Made by a program: the position numbers and the translations under genes. DNA of 9,058 bases. Source: Candidatus Nitrosopolaris rasttigaisensis. GTDB lineage: Archaea; Thermoproteota; Nitrososphaeria; Nitrososphaerales; Nitrososphaeraceae. The notes beneath the pieces are model-generated. The model made no database searches. It was not told the DNA's origin and worked only from the letters and a program-made list of their open reading frames with translations. The stretch covers positions 1 to 9,058 of the forward strand of contig CAKOFP010000046.1 in NCBI GenBank assembly GCA_933226995.1, given 5' to 3'. This document shows, piece by piece, positions 1 through 5,846 of the stretch; the stretch's first letter is position 1, and every line of letters begins with the position of its first letter.

Positions 1-125
1 GCATAGAAGGGCTCATGGTGTGGCTGCAAAGATGAAAGGAGAAGAGATAGAGAGGTTGCCAGTGCTGCTAAAAATATGACAAAAGTTACCGTCACCACGA
101 CCGCATATATCCTATGATTTTTCAT
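1..125 (-). CDS. N-terminus of a membrane-anchored or exported protein (partial)
   Basis: The reverse strand opens with ATG at 125 and stays open to the window edge, giving 41 codons. The protein begins with a short basic stretch (MKNHR), then about 25 hydrophobic residues (roughly 7-33) that form one membrane anchor or an uncleaved signal, then LQPHHEPFY, where a soluble outer-face domain would begin. It starts 34 bases after the stop of the CxxC membrane protein (160-729) on the same strand, so the two are probably co-transcribed. The His-His pair just outside the membrane is suggestive of metal contact but proves nothing. I do not recognise the family; most of the protein lies outside the window. 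Confidence 0.6.
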   Translation of the reverse strand, partial: MKNHRIYAVVVTVTFVIFLAALATSLSLLLSSLQPHHEPFY

Positions 126-159
126 GATATTATTAGATGATTCCTGTTTGTTACATTTG

Positions 160-729
160 CTACGGTGTTGGCGGTTGTTTCTGTTGCTTACTATTTGTGA
201 ATGAATCAAAAATGCACGGCTTTGTAATCTTATTGTGTACAGAATATAATGCCCACAGGAGTATACCTATTGATACTATCCTCAATGGGATCTGATAATT
301 TGTAAGAAAATCTGTTGCTATAATGCCAAAACCTCCAAATGTAGATATGACAAGAAAACCTATTGAAGAACAGCTGGCACAGGTACTAGAAGCAATACCT
401 AGAATTGAGCCTGAGAATAATGATTTGTCTAGCTTTAACTCCGAATTTCTAATTACATATACATTCATGGCAACCAATACCCCCATCAATACTGAAGTTA
501 TGTTTGTGACGATGAATCCAGCTATTGCGTCATCAGGAAGATAAAAAGTTACGACTGGTGAAAAGAACAACAGTTGATCAAATACATTAAAAGCAATCCA
601 AAAAATGGTGAATACGGCAGCAGCTATGGCAATATAGACAGGATTTGGAAATACCATCTTAAATGCAAGTGGTATTGTTGTTTTTAGAATTGAGAGCGAT
701 TCCCTTCTATTGATATAATCCACTCTCAT
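160..729 (-). CDS. Multi-pass membrane protein with an intramembrane CxxC motif
   Basis: This 189-residue protein has four or five hydrophobic segments: about 30-50, 68-93, 104-140 (long enough for one long or two short helices) and 147-166. A hydrophilic tail rich in Lys, Gln and Pro closes it. The centre reads STCASCSSIGF, with Cys117 and Cys120 in a CxxC arrangement next to a Gly-rich helix; a third Cys lies at 172 after the last helix. A CxxC buried in a membrane segment suggests thiol redox chemistry or copper handling, but no known family is assigned and it does not look like a standard CcdA or DsbD. The ATG at 729 is the first start in this frame; an AGGAAAG-like stretch lies about 16 bases upstream, too far for a normal Shine-Dalgarno site. 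The anchored protein at 1-125 follows in the same direction. Confidence 0.75.
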   Translation of the reverse strand: MRVDYINRRESLSILKTTIPLAFKMVFPNPVYIAIAAAVFTIFWIAFNVFDQLLFFSPVVTFYLPDDAIAGFIVTNITSVLMGVLVAMNVYVIRNSELKLDKSLFSGSILGIASSTCASCSSIGFLVISTFGGFGIIATDFLTNYQIPLRIVSIGILLWALYSVHNKITKPCIFDSFTNSKQQKQPPTP

Positions 730-816
730 TATTTTTCATTTTCTTTCCTGCGATATTCCTAGATTGTATTTGTTTGGTCATTTAATGATAGGTAAAAATG
801 CTATAAAGTCGTTTCC

Positions 817-823
817 TTTATAA
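817..823 (-). promoter_or_regulatory. Candidate TATA box for the CxxC membrane protein
   Basis: The reverse strand reads TTATAAA here. Transcription would start about 25 bases on, near 795, leaving a leader of some 65 bases before the ATG at 729. It is the best TATA-like element upstream, but the region is AT-rich, so the match is weak evidence. Confidence 0.3.
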
Positions 824-903
824 GTTAAAGTTAAAATTAAAATTGAACCCTTAAATCTAGATTAGACATTATTACTCGCTATTCTCATGCTTTCAACGCA
901 CAC

Positions 904-927
904 ATCAATTGCTACTTTGCAATTGAT
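904..927. repeat. Perfect 9-bp inverted repeat, 6-base loop
   Basis: ATCAATTGC at 904-912 is followed by TACTTT and then GCAATTGAT at 919-927, an exact reverse complement. A further copy of the ATCAATT core follows at 928-934. It could be a hairpin or an operator between divergent genes. It also falls inside the reverse-strand protein-like frame 862-957 (IDINCKVAID), so its symmetry may be accidental. Confidence 0.5.
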
Positions 928-1026
928 ATCAATTCTTCCTTTATTTGCAGACAGCGCCTAATCTAATATAGATCATACTCAATAAAGTCAAAGAAAATCT
1001 CTAATTCTTCTCATAATATTCTCTTT

Positions 1027-1131
1027 TTATCTCTGTACACTTTGATATTTTGAACAAACGATAGGGATTTGAATATATATCATCTTTGGTTTCTCATTGG
1101 GTTCTAAATTACCGACACTATTGTCCGTCAT
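1027..1131 (-). CDS. Possible 34-residue small protein or remnant
   Basis: ATG at 1131 opens a 34-codon reverse frame ending in TAA. The product begins MTDNSVGNLEPNEKPKMIYI and continues through a segment with a single Cys (IPIVCSKYQSVQR). The hydrophilic start followed by a beta-like strand and Cys looks more like protein than random translation, and could be a damaged small zinc-ribbon protein that has lost a Cys. No ribosome site or convincing promoter is visible. Family unknown. Confidence 0.25.
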   Translation of the reverse strand: MTDNSVGNLEPNEKPKMIYIQIPIVCSKYQSVQR

Positions 1132-1216
1132 TATTGGATGCGTACCGTCTATTAGAATCGATGGTACCTAACTATGATAGTGACATTCTTATTGGGTAGT
1201 CTAGCGTTACAATGTT

Positions 1217-1507
1217 ATGAAGTACCGAGATAGAAATGAAATTACTGCGCAGATTCTTGAAAGTGCTAACGGCAACAGAGTACGACTAACGAAAATAATG
1301 TATGACGGATACCTTTCGCACACAGTAACTAAGGAATATTTGGTACTTTTAATAGAAAAAGGCCTGATCGAATATCTGGATGGAGAAAGAACTTTCAAGA
1401 CGACAGAAAAGGGGATGAATTTCCTGCGTTTACATCATAGAGTGCAAAAATTGACTCCTGTTGCTCCTACATTGCACAGTAGGGAGGAAAAGGCTTCATT
1501 TCTTTAA
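1217..1507 (+). CDS. Winged-helix transcriptional regulator
   Basis: This 96-residue protein is a stand-alone winged helix-turn-helix DNA-binding domain of the small type (HTH_45-like) common in ammonia-oxidising archaea. Helix 1 is about residues 5-17 (RNEITAQILESA), helix 2 about 22-29 (VRLTKIMY), and recognition helix 3 about 34-49 (SHTVTKEYLVLLIEKG). The beta wing follows (IEYLDGERTFKTTEKG), then a final helix (MNFLRLHHRV) that usually makes the dimer contact. The tail from residue 80 is polar and probably disordered. There is no sensor domain, so the signal is unknown. The ATG at 1217 is favoured because the domain starts immediately after it. The gene stands alone, with long gaps on both sides. 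Confidence 0.88.
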   Translation: MKYRDRNEITAQILESANGNRVRLTKIMYDGYLSHTVTKEYLVLLIEKGLIEYLDGERTFKTTEKGMNFLRLHHRVQKLTPVAPTLHSREEKASFL

Positions 1508-1695
1508 ACGACTCTCATTTTGATAGTTGGGAAGAGTAAATTGTTAAAGGATTAAGCCCTGAATAAAGAGGAAGCAAAAGCGTTTTATGGTGCGCCATAC
1601 GTACCAATAGATTATTATTGATGGATAACGATTTTGTTGGCATAGCTTAGCTTCTACCAATTTGATACGTATATTTGGTGCAGTCTAATTCATTT
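1508..1695 (+). other. Gap with a possible short coding remnant
   Basis: No intact gene is present. From 1556 to 1621 the plus strand translates as a startless frame, ALNKEEAKAFYGAPYVPIDY plus one more Tyr, ending in TGA. Just before it another frame reads IVKGLSPE. The two may be pieces of one frameshifted gene, which I do not recognise. This lies directly upstream of the kinase stub at 1696. Confidence 0.2.
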
Positions 1696-1800
1696 ATGGA
1701 AATCCAAAGATTGAAAATAGAACTGCCAAATGATGTCCAGAGCATCCTTGGTCAGAGTCATTTTATAAAAACGATATAAGATGCGGTGCCGGGACGGATC
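1696..1800 (+). pseudogene. N-terminal stub of an adenosine-specific kinase (DUF355 family)
   Basis: ATG at 1696 begins a 27-codon frame ending in TAA at 1777-1779. Its product contains IELPNDVQSILGQSHFIKTI, which matches from memory the conserved start of the archaeal adenosine-specific kinase family (PF04008), where the text ILGQSHFIKTVEDLYEA is typical. Past the stop the same frame reads DAVPGRI, as if Glu (GAA) had become TAA and a few codons had been lost before the family's VPG-[IV]-K segment. After about 1800 the resemblance ends. The family is normally about 160 residues long, so over 80% is gone. The full protein would be a small cytosolic enzyme acting on adenosine. This copy cannot be functional. 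The assignment rests on a short but distinctive motif. Confidence 0.65.
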
Positions 1801-2146
1801 ACCCAGCTACATCCAGTTTACGAAATAAAAATTCTACCTTAATTTAAGCGGGTGAAACCATTTAATTGCTCAGCCCTAAAAACGAGGATTAGGTTTAGTT
1901 TAGAGAAAAGGACGTATAGTGATTACGTATTTCCTACTACATCGTCCTCCTACTTGTGAATCTTAAAGAACTAATTTATCACAAAAAGCCTATATTTAGA
2001 TTGGTCTGCAATGAACCGAGATGACAAAGTAATAAAGTCAAACCGGACTAAAAGCTTCGATCGGACATACCGAATATCTACTAAAAGGAAGACCTTTATG
2101 GAATAATGTAAAGGATACATGTTATGGTAATTTATCTCAATATTGC
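1801..2146. other. Gene-free stretch
   Basis: No convincing gene, RNA or mobile element was found. A 31-codon frame at 2011-2106 is Lys/Arg-rich and looks random. A weak 6-bp inverted repeat (CCTTTA at 2093-2098, TAAAGG at 2109-2114) lies near the end. The stretch is probably degraded sequence continuing from the kinase stub, plus the distal upstream region of the methyltransferase. Confidence 0.5.
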
Positions 2147-2170
2147 TATAAATTTATGCAATCATTATAT
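2147..2170 (+). promoter_or_regulatory. TATA-like elements upstream of the methyltransferase
   Basis: TATAAATTTAT at 2147-2157 and TATAT at 2166-2170 are both good archaeal TATA candidates. The first predicts a transcript starting near 2173 with a leader of about 20 bases. The second predicts a start near 2192-2194, that is, a nearly leaderless transcript beginning at the ATG of 2192. Either fits translation from around 2192 and bears on the choice of start for the methyltransferase. Confidence 0.4.
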
Positions 2171-2198
2171 CATTTATTACTAATTAAATGTATGAAGA

Positions 2199-3185
2199 TT
2201 GCTAGAAATAAGAAAGTCACTTCAGACTCCCTTGTGGATTTTAAGGCGAAATGAATCGGATATAATCAATTGTTATAATTTTATGACACCGTATATCCTA
2301 CGAGCAACTGGAGGAACCATGCTAAACTTTGGCTACTGGAATGAAAAAACCGCAAATCCTATACAAGCACAAACTGAACTGTGTATGTTAGTTGGAAAAT
2401 TTGCTCAGTTACATTCTGCAAAAAATGTCCTAGACGTTGGAAGTGGATTCTCAGCGCCAGCAATGTTTTGGAAATCAGTTTACAACTCCTTGAATATTAT
2501 GTGTCTCAATCTTAATTTCGTACAATTAAAAAATACTATAGGTCTAGTTAAAAGGGGTAACGATAATAATATCACAAATTCTAAAAAGACACGTCAATCA
2601 CTGTCATTTATTAATCATAACAGTGTTACGGATATATCGCTATTAAACGGTACGGCTAAAATTTTACCCTTTACAGCCAAATGCATGGATAGAGTGATTG
2701 CTTTAGAATCCGCGCAACATTTCAAGCCATTAATACGATTTATTGAGGAATCAAGAAGAATCTTAAGACATGATGTTGGCTTACTTGTTGTTGCAATACC
2801 TGTGATGACAATGGCAAAATCATCATCATTCTTAACGAAAATACACGAGTTCGTGAAACTTGGAATTCTTTCTTTAACGTGGGCATCAGAACATTACGAA
2901 TTAGAATTTGTCAAATCGCTCATTAGTAGGTCAGGGTTTGATATTATTAATATCGAGCATATCGGATCGCATGTATATGAGCCTTTAGCAGACTACTATG
3001 CACAAAATAGAAAGACAATAAAAAGTGTAATTTTGAAAGAGAGAACATCATCAATATCATCATATCTCCAAAGTATTCTATACAATGTAATCGAAAGAGT
3101 TGTCTTCAACTCAGCAGTAAAAATGAAAGAAGCATCTCAAAAGGGATTTATCGATTATGTTTTGATAAAGGCAAAGCTGGCATAG
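2199..3185 (+). CDS. SAM-dependent class I methyltransferase
   Basis: The 328-residue product carries a class I SAM-binding fold. Motif I is NVLDVGSGFSAP (about 76-87); the strand after it reads MCLNLNFVQL (101-110), with Asn where the ribose-binding acid usually sits. The next conserved block is AKILPFTAKCMDRVIALESAQHF (153-175 including short gaps in conservation), and GLLVVAIPV (194-202) forms the following strand. Upstream, NESDIINCYNFMTPYILRA and MLNFGYWNE resemble the substrate-side N-terminus of small-molecule or lipid methyltransferases (the UbiE, EryG and sterol methyltransferase style). The substrate is unknown. The listed start is TTG at 2199, the first possible in this frame since a TGA lies at 2193-2195. 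A competing ATG at 2192 in another frame gives a protein-like N-terminus that stops at about 2252, so a frameshift is possible; conserved sequence begins near residue 17. Confidence 0.82.
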   Translation: MLEIRKSLQTPLWILRRNESDIINCYNFMTPYILRATGGTMLNFGYWNEKTANPIQAQTELCMLVGKFAQLHSAKNVLDVGSGFSAPAMFWKSVYNSLNIMCLNLNFVQLKNTIGLVKRGNDNNITNSKKTRQSLSFINHNSVTDISLLNGTAKILPFTAKCMDRVIALESAQHFKPLIRFIEESRRILRHDVGLLVVAIPVMTMAKSSSFLTKIHEFVKLGILSLTWASEHYELEFVKSLISRSGFDIINIEHIGSHVYEPLADYYAQNRKTIKSVILKERTSSISSYLQSILYNVIERVVFNSAVKMKEASQKGFIDYVLIKAKLA

Positions 3186-3244
3186 AGTCCCATCCGGCAG
3201 GTACCTCCTTTAGTTTTAGAAGCATTCAGAGAAGGCGATAATCA

Positions 3245-3466
3245 ATGAAGGCAGAAACAAAAAAGGAAAACGGCGCTTTTCGTTTGTTTCAGGAAATGAA
3301 AAAAATAGACAATAAGGTTAAGATGTGTTTTTTGGCAGCTAGTGAGATGTAAAAGTCTGGAAAAGAAGAATTCTTTGCATTAGATAAGGATCTATTCCTT
3401 CGAAAACCCGTTCGAAATGAAGAGTTAGTAGAACAATTAAGCACTATAATAAGTCAAATTAAATAA
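3245..3466 (+). pseudogene. Response-regulator receiver remnant, C-terminal half, with in-frame stop
   Basis: One frame from ATG at 3245 to TAA at 3464-3466 is interrupted by TAA at 3350-3352. The first part contains FRLFQEMKKIDNKVKMCFLA, and after the stop the frame resumes with KEEFFALDKDLFLRKPVRNE. Together these match helix 3, strand 4 (CFLAAS, where the family has a Thr or Ser), and strand 5 with the conserved Lys-Pro (RKP) of CheY-like receivers, in the style of archaeal stand-alone receivers. The N-terminal half with the acidic pocket and the phospho-acceptor Asp is absent, and a stop lies just before the ATG in this frame. It cannot take part in phosphorelay. It begins 59 bases after the methyltransferase. 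The stop could be bypassed only by readthrough, which would still yield half a domain. Confidence 0.75.
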
Positions 3467-3558
3467 TACTAGCAAATTTGAGTAGTTGCAGTATTGTACT
3501 TCTATTTGAGTGTCCGTCTCTAAATTATTGCTATCATTATTAGCTCTGCCTGTTGAAG

Positions 3559-3905
3559 ATTACAGGTACTACTAACAGCGACACCATAACAGTGTGAGTG
3601 AACGATGGCGGCTCTAGCTAATTCTGGGAATAATGTCTATACAGCCTGGCAAAATAATGACACAGGACATTGGAATGTATTCTTTGCAAAGAGGTCAGAT
3701 GGAGGAAAAACGTTGAAGACAATGATGATAAGTGCTCCTAACAAAGGACATACAATTGTTTGAACGCGGAGATGTCTGCGTCAGGAAGTAATGTCTATGT
3801 AACCTGGTGGACTAACAAGACAGGAACCCTTATGCCAGTACACAGGGCAAGCAACGATAACGAAAATACTTTTGGAAAGCAATAACGCTGAATAGCACTG
3901 GGTAG
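3559..3905 (+). pseudogene. Remnant of a BNR/sialidase-like repeat protein
   Basis: Fragments in several frames line up as one decayed gene. At 3559-3618, ITGTTNSDTITV then TGA then VNDGGSS resembles the end of an Ig-like domain. At 3605-3763, another frame reads ANSGNNVYTAWQNNDTGHWN followed by FFAKRSDGGKTL and stops. At 3766-3885, a third frame reads MSASGSNVYVTWWTNKTGTL and ends with NTFGKQ. A final shift gives AITLNSTG before TAG at 3903-3905. SGNNVY.AW....G...VFFAKS.DGGKT is the repeat signature of extracellular BNR (sialidase-like beta-propeller) proteins, which archaeal ammonia oxidisers carry as long secreted proteins. Here only about two blades survive, with no signal peptide and at least three lesions. 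Confidence 0.72.
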
Positions 3906-4276
3906 ATTTCCTACTTTTAATTGTATTAATACCAACAACGAAGTGCCATGACAATGAACTGAAATCTACAACTTTTTCTTTTTTACTGGCTATATCGTCT
4001 TGCCAACAAACATCTTGAGAGAGCTGAACTGTTATTAACTATCATCCTACACTCCAAAAACTGTTGCGTTTTTCTTATCCATTGTTTTTCTTTATTCCTA
4101 TTCGTTCGTTCGTTGTGGTTGTGGTTAGAAGTAAAATACGGATCGACATTATTAATAAAAATCTCTTCACCGTTTCAACCCCATTTTGTAACACCAAACG
4201 AAAAATGTTATATGTCCTGATGTCAGTCATAGTACAAGTTGGCTCCCACACCCGCAGCCACAAAGGAATAAGAAAA
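3906..4276. other. Upstream region of the PH/PsbP protein, with a simple repeat
   Basis: This holds no separate gene. An open frame starting with TTG at 4064 runs into the PH/PsbP gene, but its translation is low-complexity (SFVVVVVRSKIRI) and unlike the downstream domain. TTATATG at 4208-4214 is a possible TATA element, giving a leader of about 40 bases before ATG 4277. A short tandem stretch lies at 4101-4126. Confidence 0.4.
4101..4126 (+). repeat. Short tandem repeats (TTCG then TGTGGT)
   Basis: Three TTCG units (4101-4112) run into two overlapping GTTGTGG-type units ending at 4126. Such simple repeats are prone to slippage. They lie upstream of the chosen start of the PH/PsbP gene and support treating 4064-4276 as non-coding. 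Confidence 0.45.
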
Positions 4277-5227
4277 ATGTCGCAAGGACAACAAGGGCAA
4301 CATGATCAGGAAGTGGTCCTATGGTTAAATGAAATCAAAAAAAGCCTTTGGCATAAACTACACACTAAACATACTAAGATAGTAATCCAAACCCAGAAAA
4401 TTACAAATTATAACATTGTCTTTAGCCGAGATAATGAAGCTACAATAAAAATTCCCCTGATAGAGCTTGACGAAGTACTGATAACGAATAACCGTAGTGT
4501 TAGTCAAGGAATTTATAGCGGGTTTTCTTCAGGCAGGTACTTTCGTTCGTACTATGGTTTAAGCAATTCCAACTCTAGACACGTCGGCGATTTAGTCTTT
4601 TTGCACGGTGACAAACCTGAAATTATATTTAGAAATATTGCCGACCCTAACAGAGTAGCTTCCTTAGTTAAGGCTGAAAAGAAAAGATTGCAGCAACTGC
4701 AGAATGATAAACCAACAGACAACACAGCTCCAATACAACAAGAGAAATTCCTATGCTATCAGTACCAGGATAAGACAGGACAAAACTTATTTCAAATAAA
4801 TAGACCATTGAATTTTATTGTCATCACCGACCATGAGGCCATAAACAAAAATTATGTTGTGATTCTAAAGGCGTTGCCCCTTACTTCGTTGGCAGCTCTA
4901 GGAATTGCGATTTGGGATAATGATAAAGATTTGACTTTAGATGCCTATGCAGATACCAACATCGAAACACTATTTATTATAGAAAAAACCAAGAATTTCC
5001 ACCTTTTAGAATCGACGAGTAAGGCAACACTTGGAGGAGAAAAGGCATATAAGATCGTGTATAATGGCCTAATAAATAACGTATATTCGACACACTTGAA
5101 TATTTTTGCTATGTACAACAATAAGATATATTCAATATTGTTTAATTGTGACGTAGCCGAATATCAACAATATTTGCCAACCGTGACCCGCATGATTGAA
5201 TCATTCACCTTCATAGCTAGAACTTGA
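4277..5227 (+). CDS. PH-like domain joined to a PsbP-like domain
   Basis: From ATG at 4277 the protein has 316 residues. After a Gln-rich start, residues about 13-130 form a beta-rich PH-like (bPH-type) domain: ITNYNIVFSRDNEATIKIPL, IELDEVLITNNRSVS, a Gly/Ser/Tyr-rich loop at 77-100, VGDLVFLHGDKPEIIFRNI, then a helix. A Lys/Gln-rich linker spans about 131-155. Residues about 158-312 resemble the PsbP-like family found in non-photosynthetic archaea, best seen at the end: NFHLLESTSKATLGGEKAYK, IVYNG, NKIYSILFN, YLPTVTRMIESFTF. There is no signal peptide or membrane segment, so it is probably cytosolic or peripheral. Function is unknown; PH-like domains often bind lipid or protein. The frame is open from TTG 4064, but that extension is low-complexity and carries simple repeats, so 4277 is preferred. 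No clear Shine-Dalgarno site is present. Confidence 0.8.
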   Translation: MSQGQQGQHDQEVVLWLNEIKKSLWHKLHTKHTKIVIQTQKITNYNIVFSRDNEATIKIPLIELDEVLITNNRSVSQGIYSGFSSGRYFRSYYGLSNSNSRHVGDLVFLHGDKPEIIFRNIADPNRVASLVKAEKKRLQQLQNDKPTDNTAPIQQEKFLCYQYQDKTGQNLFQINRPLNFIVITDHEAINKNYVVILKALPLTSLAALGIAIWDNDKDLTLDAYADTNIETLFIIEKTKNFHLLESTSKATLGGEKAYKIVYNGLINNVYSTHLNIFAMYNNKIYSILFNCDVAEYQQYLPTVTRMIESFTFIART

Positions 5228-5235
5228 AAATAAAA

Positions 5236-5437
5236 TTAAATCATCACATAATCCATCATTACAAACGGCTTGTCAGTCTTTCTAAGGAAAGTAGCGACAT
5301 GTTTGTTGGCCGCTATGATATTCTGGGAAAAGCCGCAAGCCAACTTTCAGTGCATCGGTATGACGATTCTACAAGTATCTGACGGCATCATGCAGAAGAA
5401 GTAATTTGTGATAAAACTTATCGTAGTCGTACCTCAT
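5236..5437 (-). pseudogene. Possible decayed small gene on the reverse strand
   Basis: ATG at 5437, preceded closely by GGAGGA, opens a frame reading MRYDYDKFYHKLLLLHDAVR plus YL and then TAG at 5369-5371. Past the stop the same frame continues NRHTDALKVGLRLFPEYHSG and then stops again. A different frame over the last part reads NIIAANKHVATFLRKTDKPF and runs to TAA at 5236. The first two pieces together resemble a small archaeal protein of the type that starts with a helical YDKFYHKLL.LHDAVRY and continues to a strand VGLR; I cannot name the family securely. The good Shine-Dalgarno-like site, rare in this window, and a TATA-like TAATACA at about 5467-5473 suggest it was once expressed. Confidence 0.35.
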
Positions 5438-5598
5438 TTCCTCCTCGTTGATACAGAGAGTTGAATGTATTAAGTTGAAAGTACTCTCATGCATTATTGC
5501 CAATAACAAGTTATTTTTGTATCATTGAACAGTTCTTTTAACCTGAAAGATTTGGTGTTTACTATCATCCTTTTCTATGCTCCAATTTCATACGATTT

Positions 5599-5625
5599 CC
5601 ATATTATGGACATAGCGTAATATGG
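5599..5625. repeat. Perfect 8-bp inverted repeat, 11-base loop
   Basis: CCATATTA at 5599-5606 and TAATATGG at 5618-5625 are exact reverse complements, and a T-G wobble outside could extend the stem. There is no T-run after either arm, so it is not an obvious terminator. It overlaps the end of the reverse protein-like frame at 5604-5714. Confidence 0.5.
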
Positions 5626-5714
5626 GGGTTTAATTCGACATTATGATCTGGGTCATGAGGCATCTTCCACTCCCGACATATTGTAGCAAATATGCCATGG
5701 CGCAGAGATAAAAA
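5604..5714 (-). pseudogene. Protein-like reverse-strand fragment without a start
   Basis: A 36-codon reverse frame bounded by stops reads RHGIFATICREWKMPHDPDH and then NVELNPHITLCP. The mixed charged and aromatic composition, the CREW and HDPDH clusters and the closing LCP look like a real small cysteine/histidine-bearing protein, possibly metal-binding. Only an internal ATG is available, which would give 19 residues. It is more likely a truncated remnant than a working gene. Family not recognised. Confidence 0.28.
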
Positions 5715-5846
5715 TTAGGGGAGCCAGTCAGCTAAAAGTCCAAACATTTAAGACCTTTAAGGACTAGGAACATTTGTGATACATTTAATATCATCGGAAG
5801 AAATATTTTTCGAGGTGAAACTTGTATAACGAACGCTTCGAATGTA

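Larger units (their letters stand above)
730..1216. other. Divergent intergenic region with protein-like fragments
   Basis: This 487-base gap separates the leftward membrane gene from the rightward regulator. On the reverse strand 957 to 862 is an open frame of 31 codons without a start, containing RIDINCKVAIDVCVESMR, which reads like protein and may be a gene remnant. A second small reverse frame is listed at 1027-1131. The plus strand has an AT-rich TATATAT stretch at 1073-1080 that could be a distal TATA element for the regulator, though this would imply a leader over 100 bases long. No RNA gene was seen. Confidence 0.35.
5438..5846. other. Intergenic stretch before the CBS gene
   Basis: No intact gene is visible here. 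It contains the hairpin at 5599-5625 and a reverse protein-like frame at 5604-5714. The plus frame of the CBS gene is open back to 5736 with no ATG, GTG or TTG before 5847. TTTAATATC at 5784-5792 and TGTATAA at 5823-5829 are weak TATA-like elements for the CBS gene. Confidence 0.4.

Noticed and set aside
323..544. Plus-strand frame of 73 codons opposite the CxxC membrane protein
   Set aside because: Antisense shadow of a convincing membrane protein; no family features.
1761..1770. TTTTATAAAA as a strong promoter for an RNA gene at about 1790
   Set aside because: It encodes the conserved HFIKT of the kinase stub, and no structured RNA or gene follows.
1780..1810. GC-rich patch resembling the 3' end of a reverse-strand tRNA (CCGTCCCGGCACC-like)
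   Set aside because: No T-loop sequence, anticodon arm or 5' acceptor strand can be found, and the patch is better explained as the continuation (DAVPGRI) of the kinase remnant.
4064..4276. TTG-started 71-residue N-terminal extension of the PH/PsbP protein
   Set aside because: It is low-complexity, contains simple repeats and does not resemble the domain that follows; ATG 4277 is a better start.
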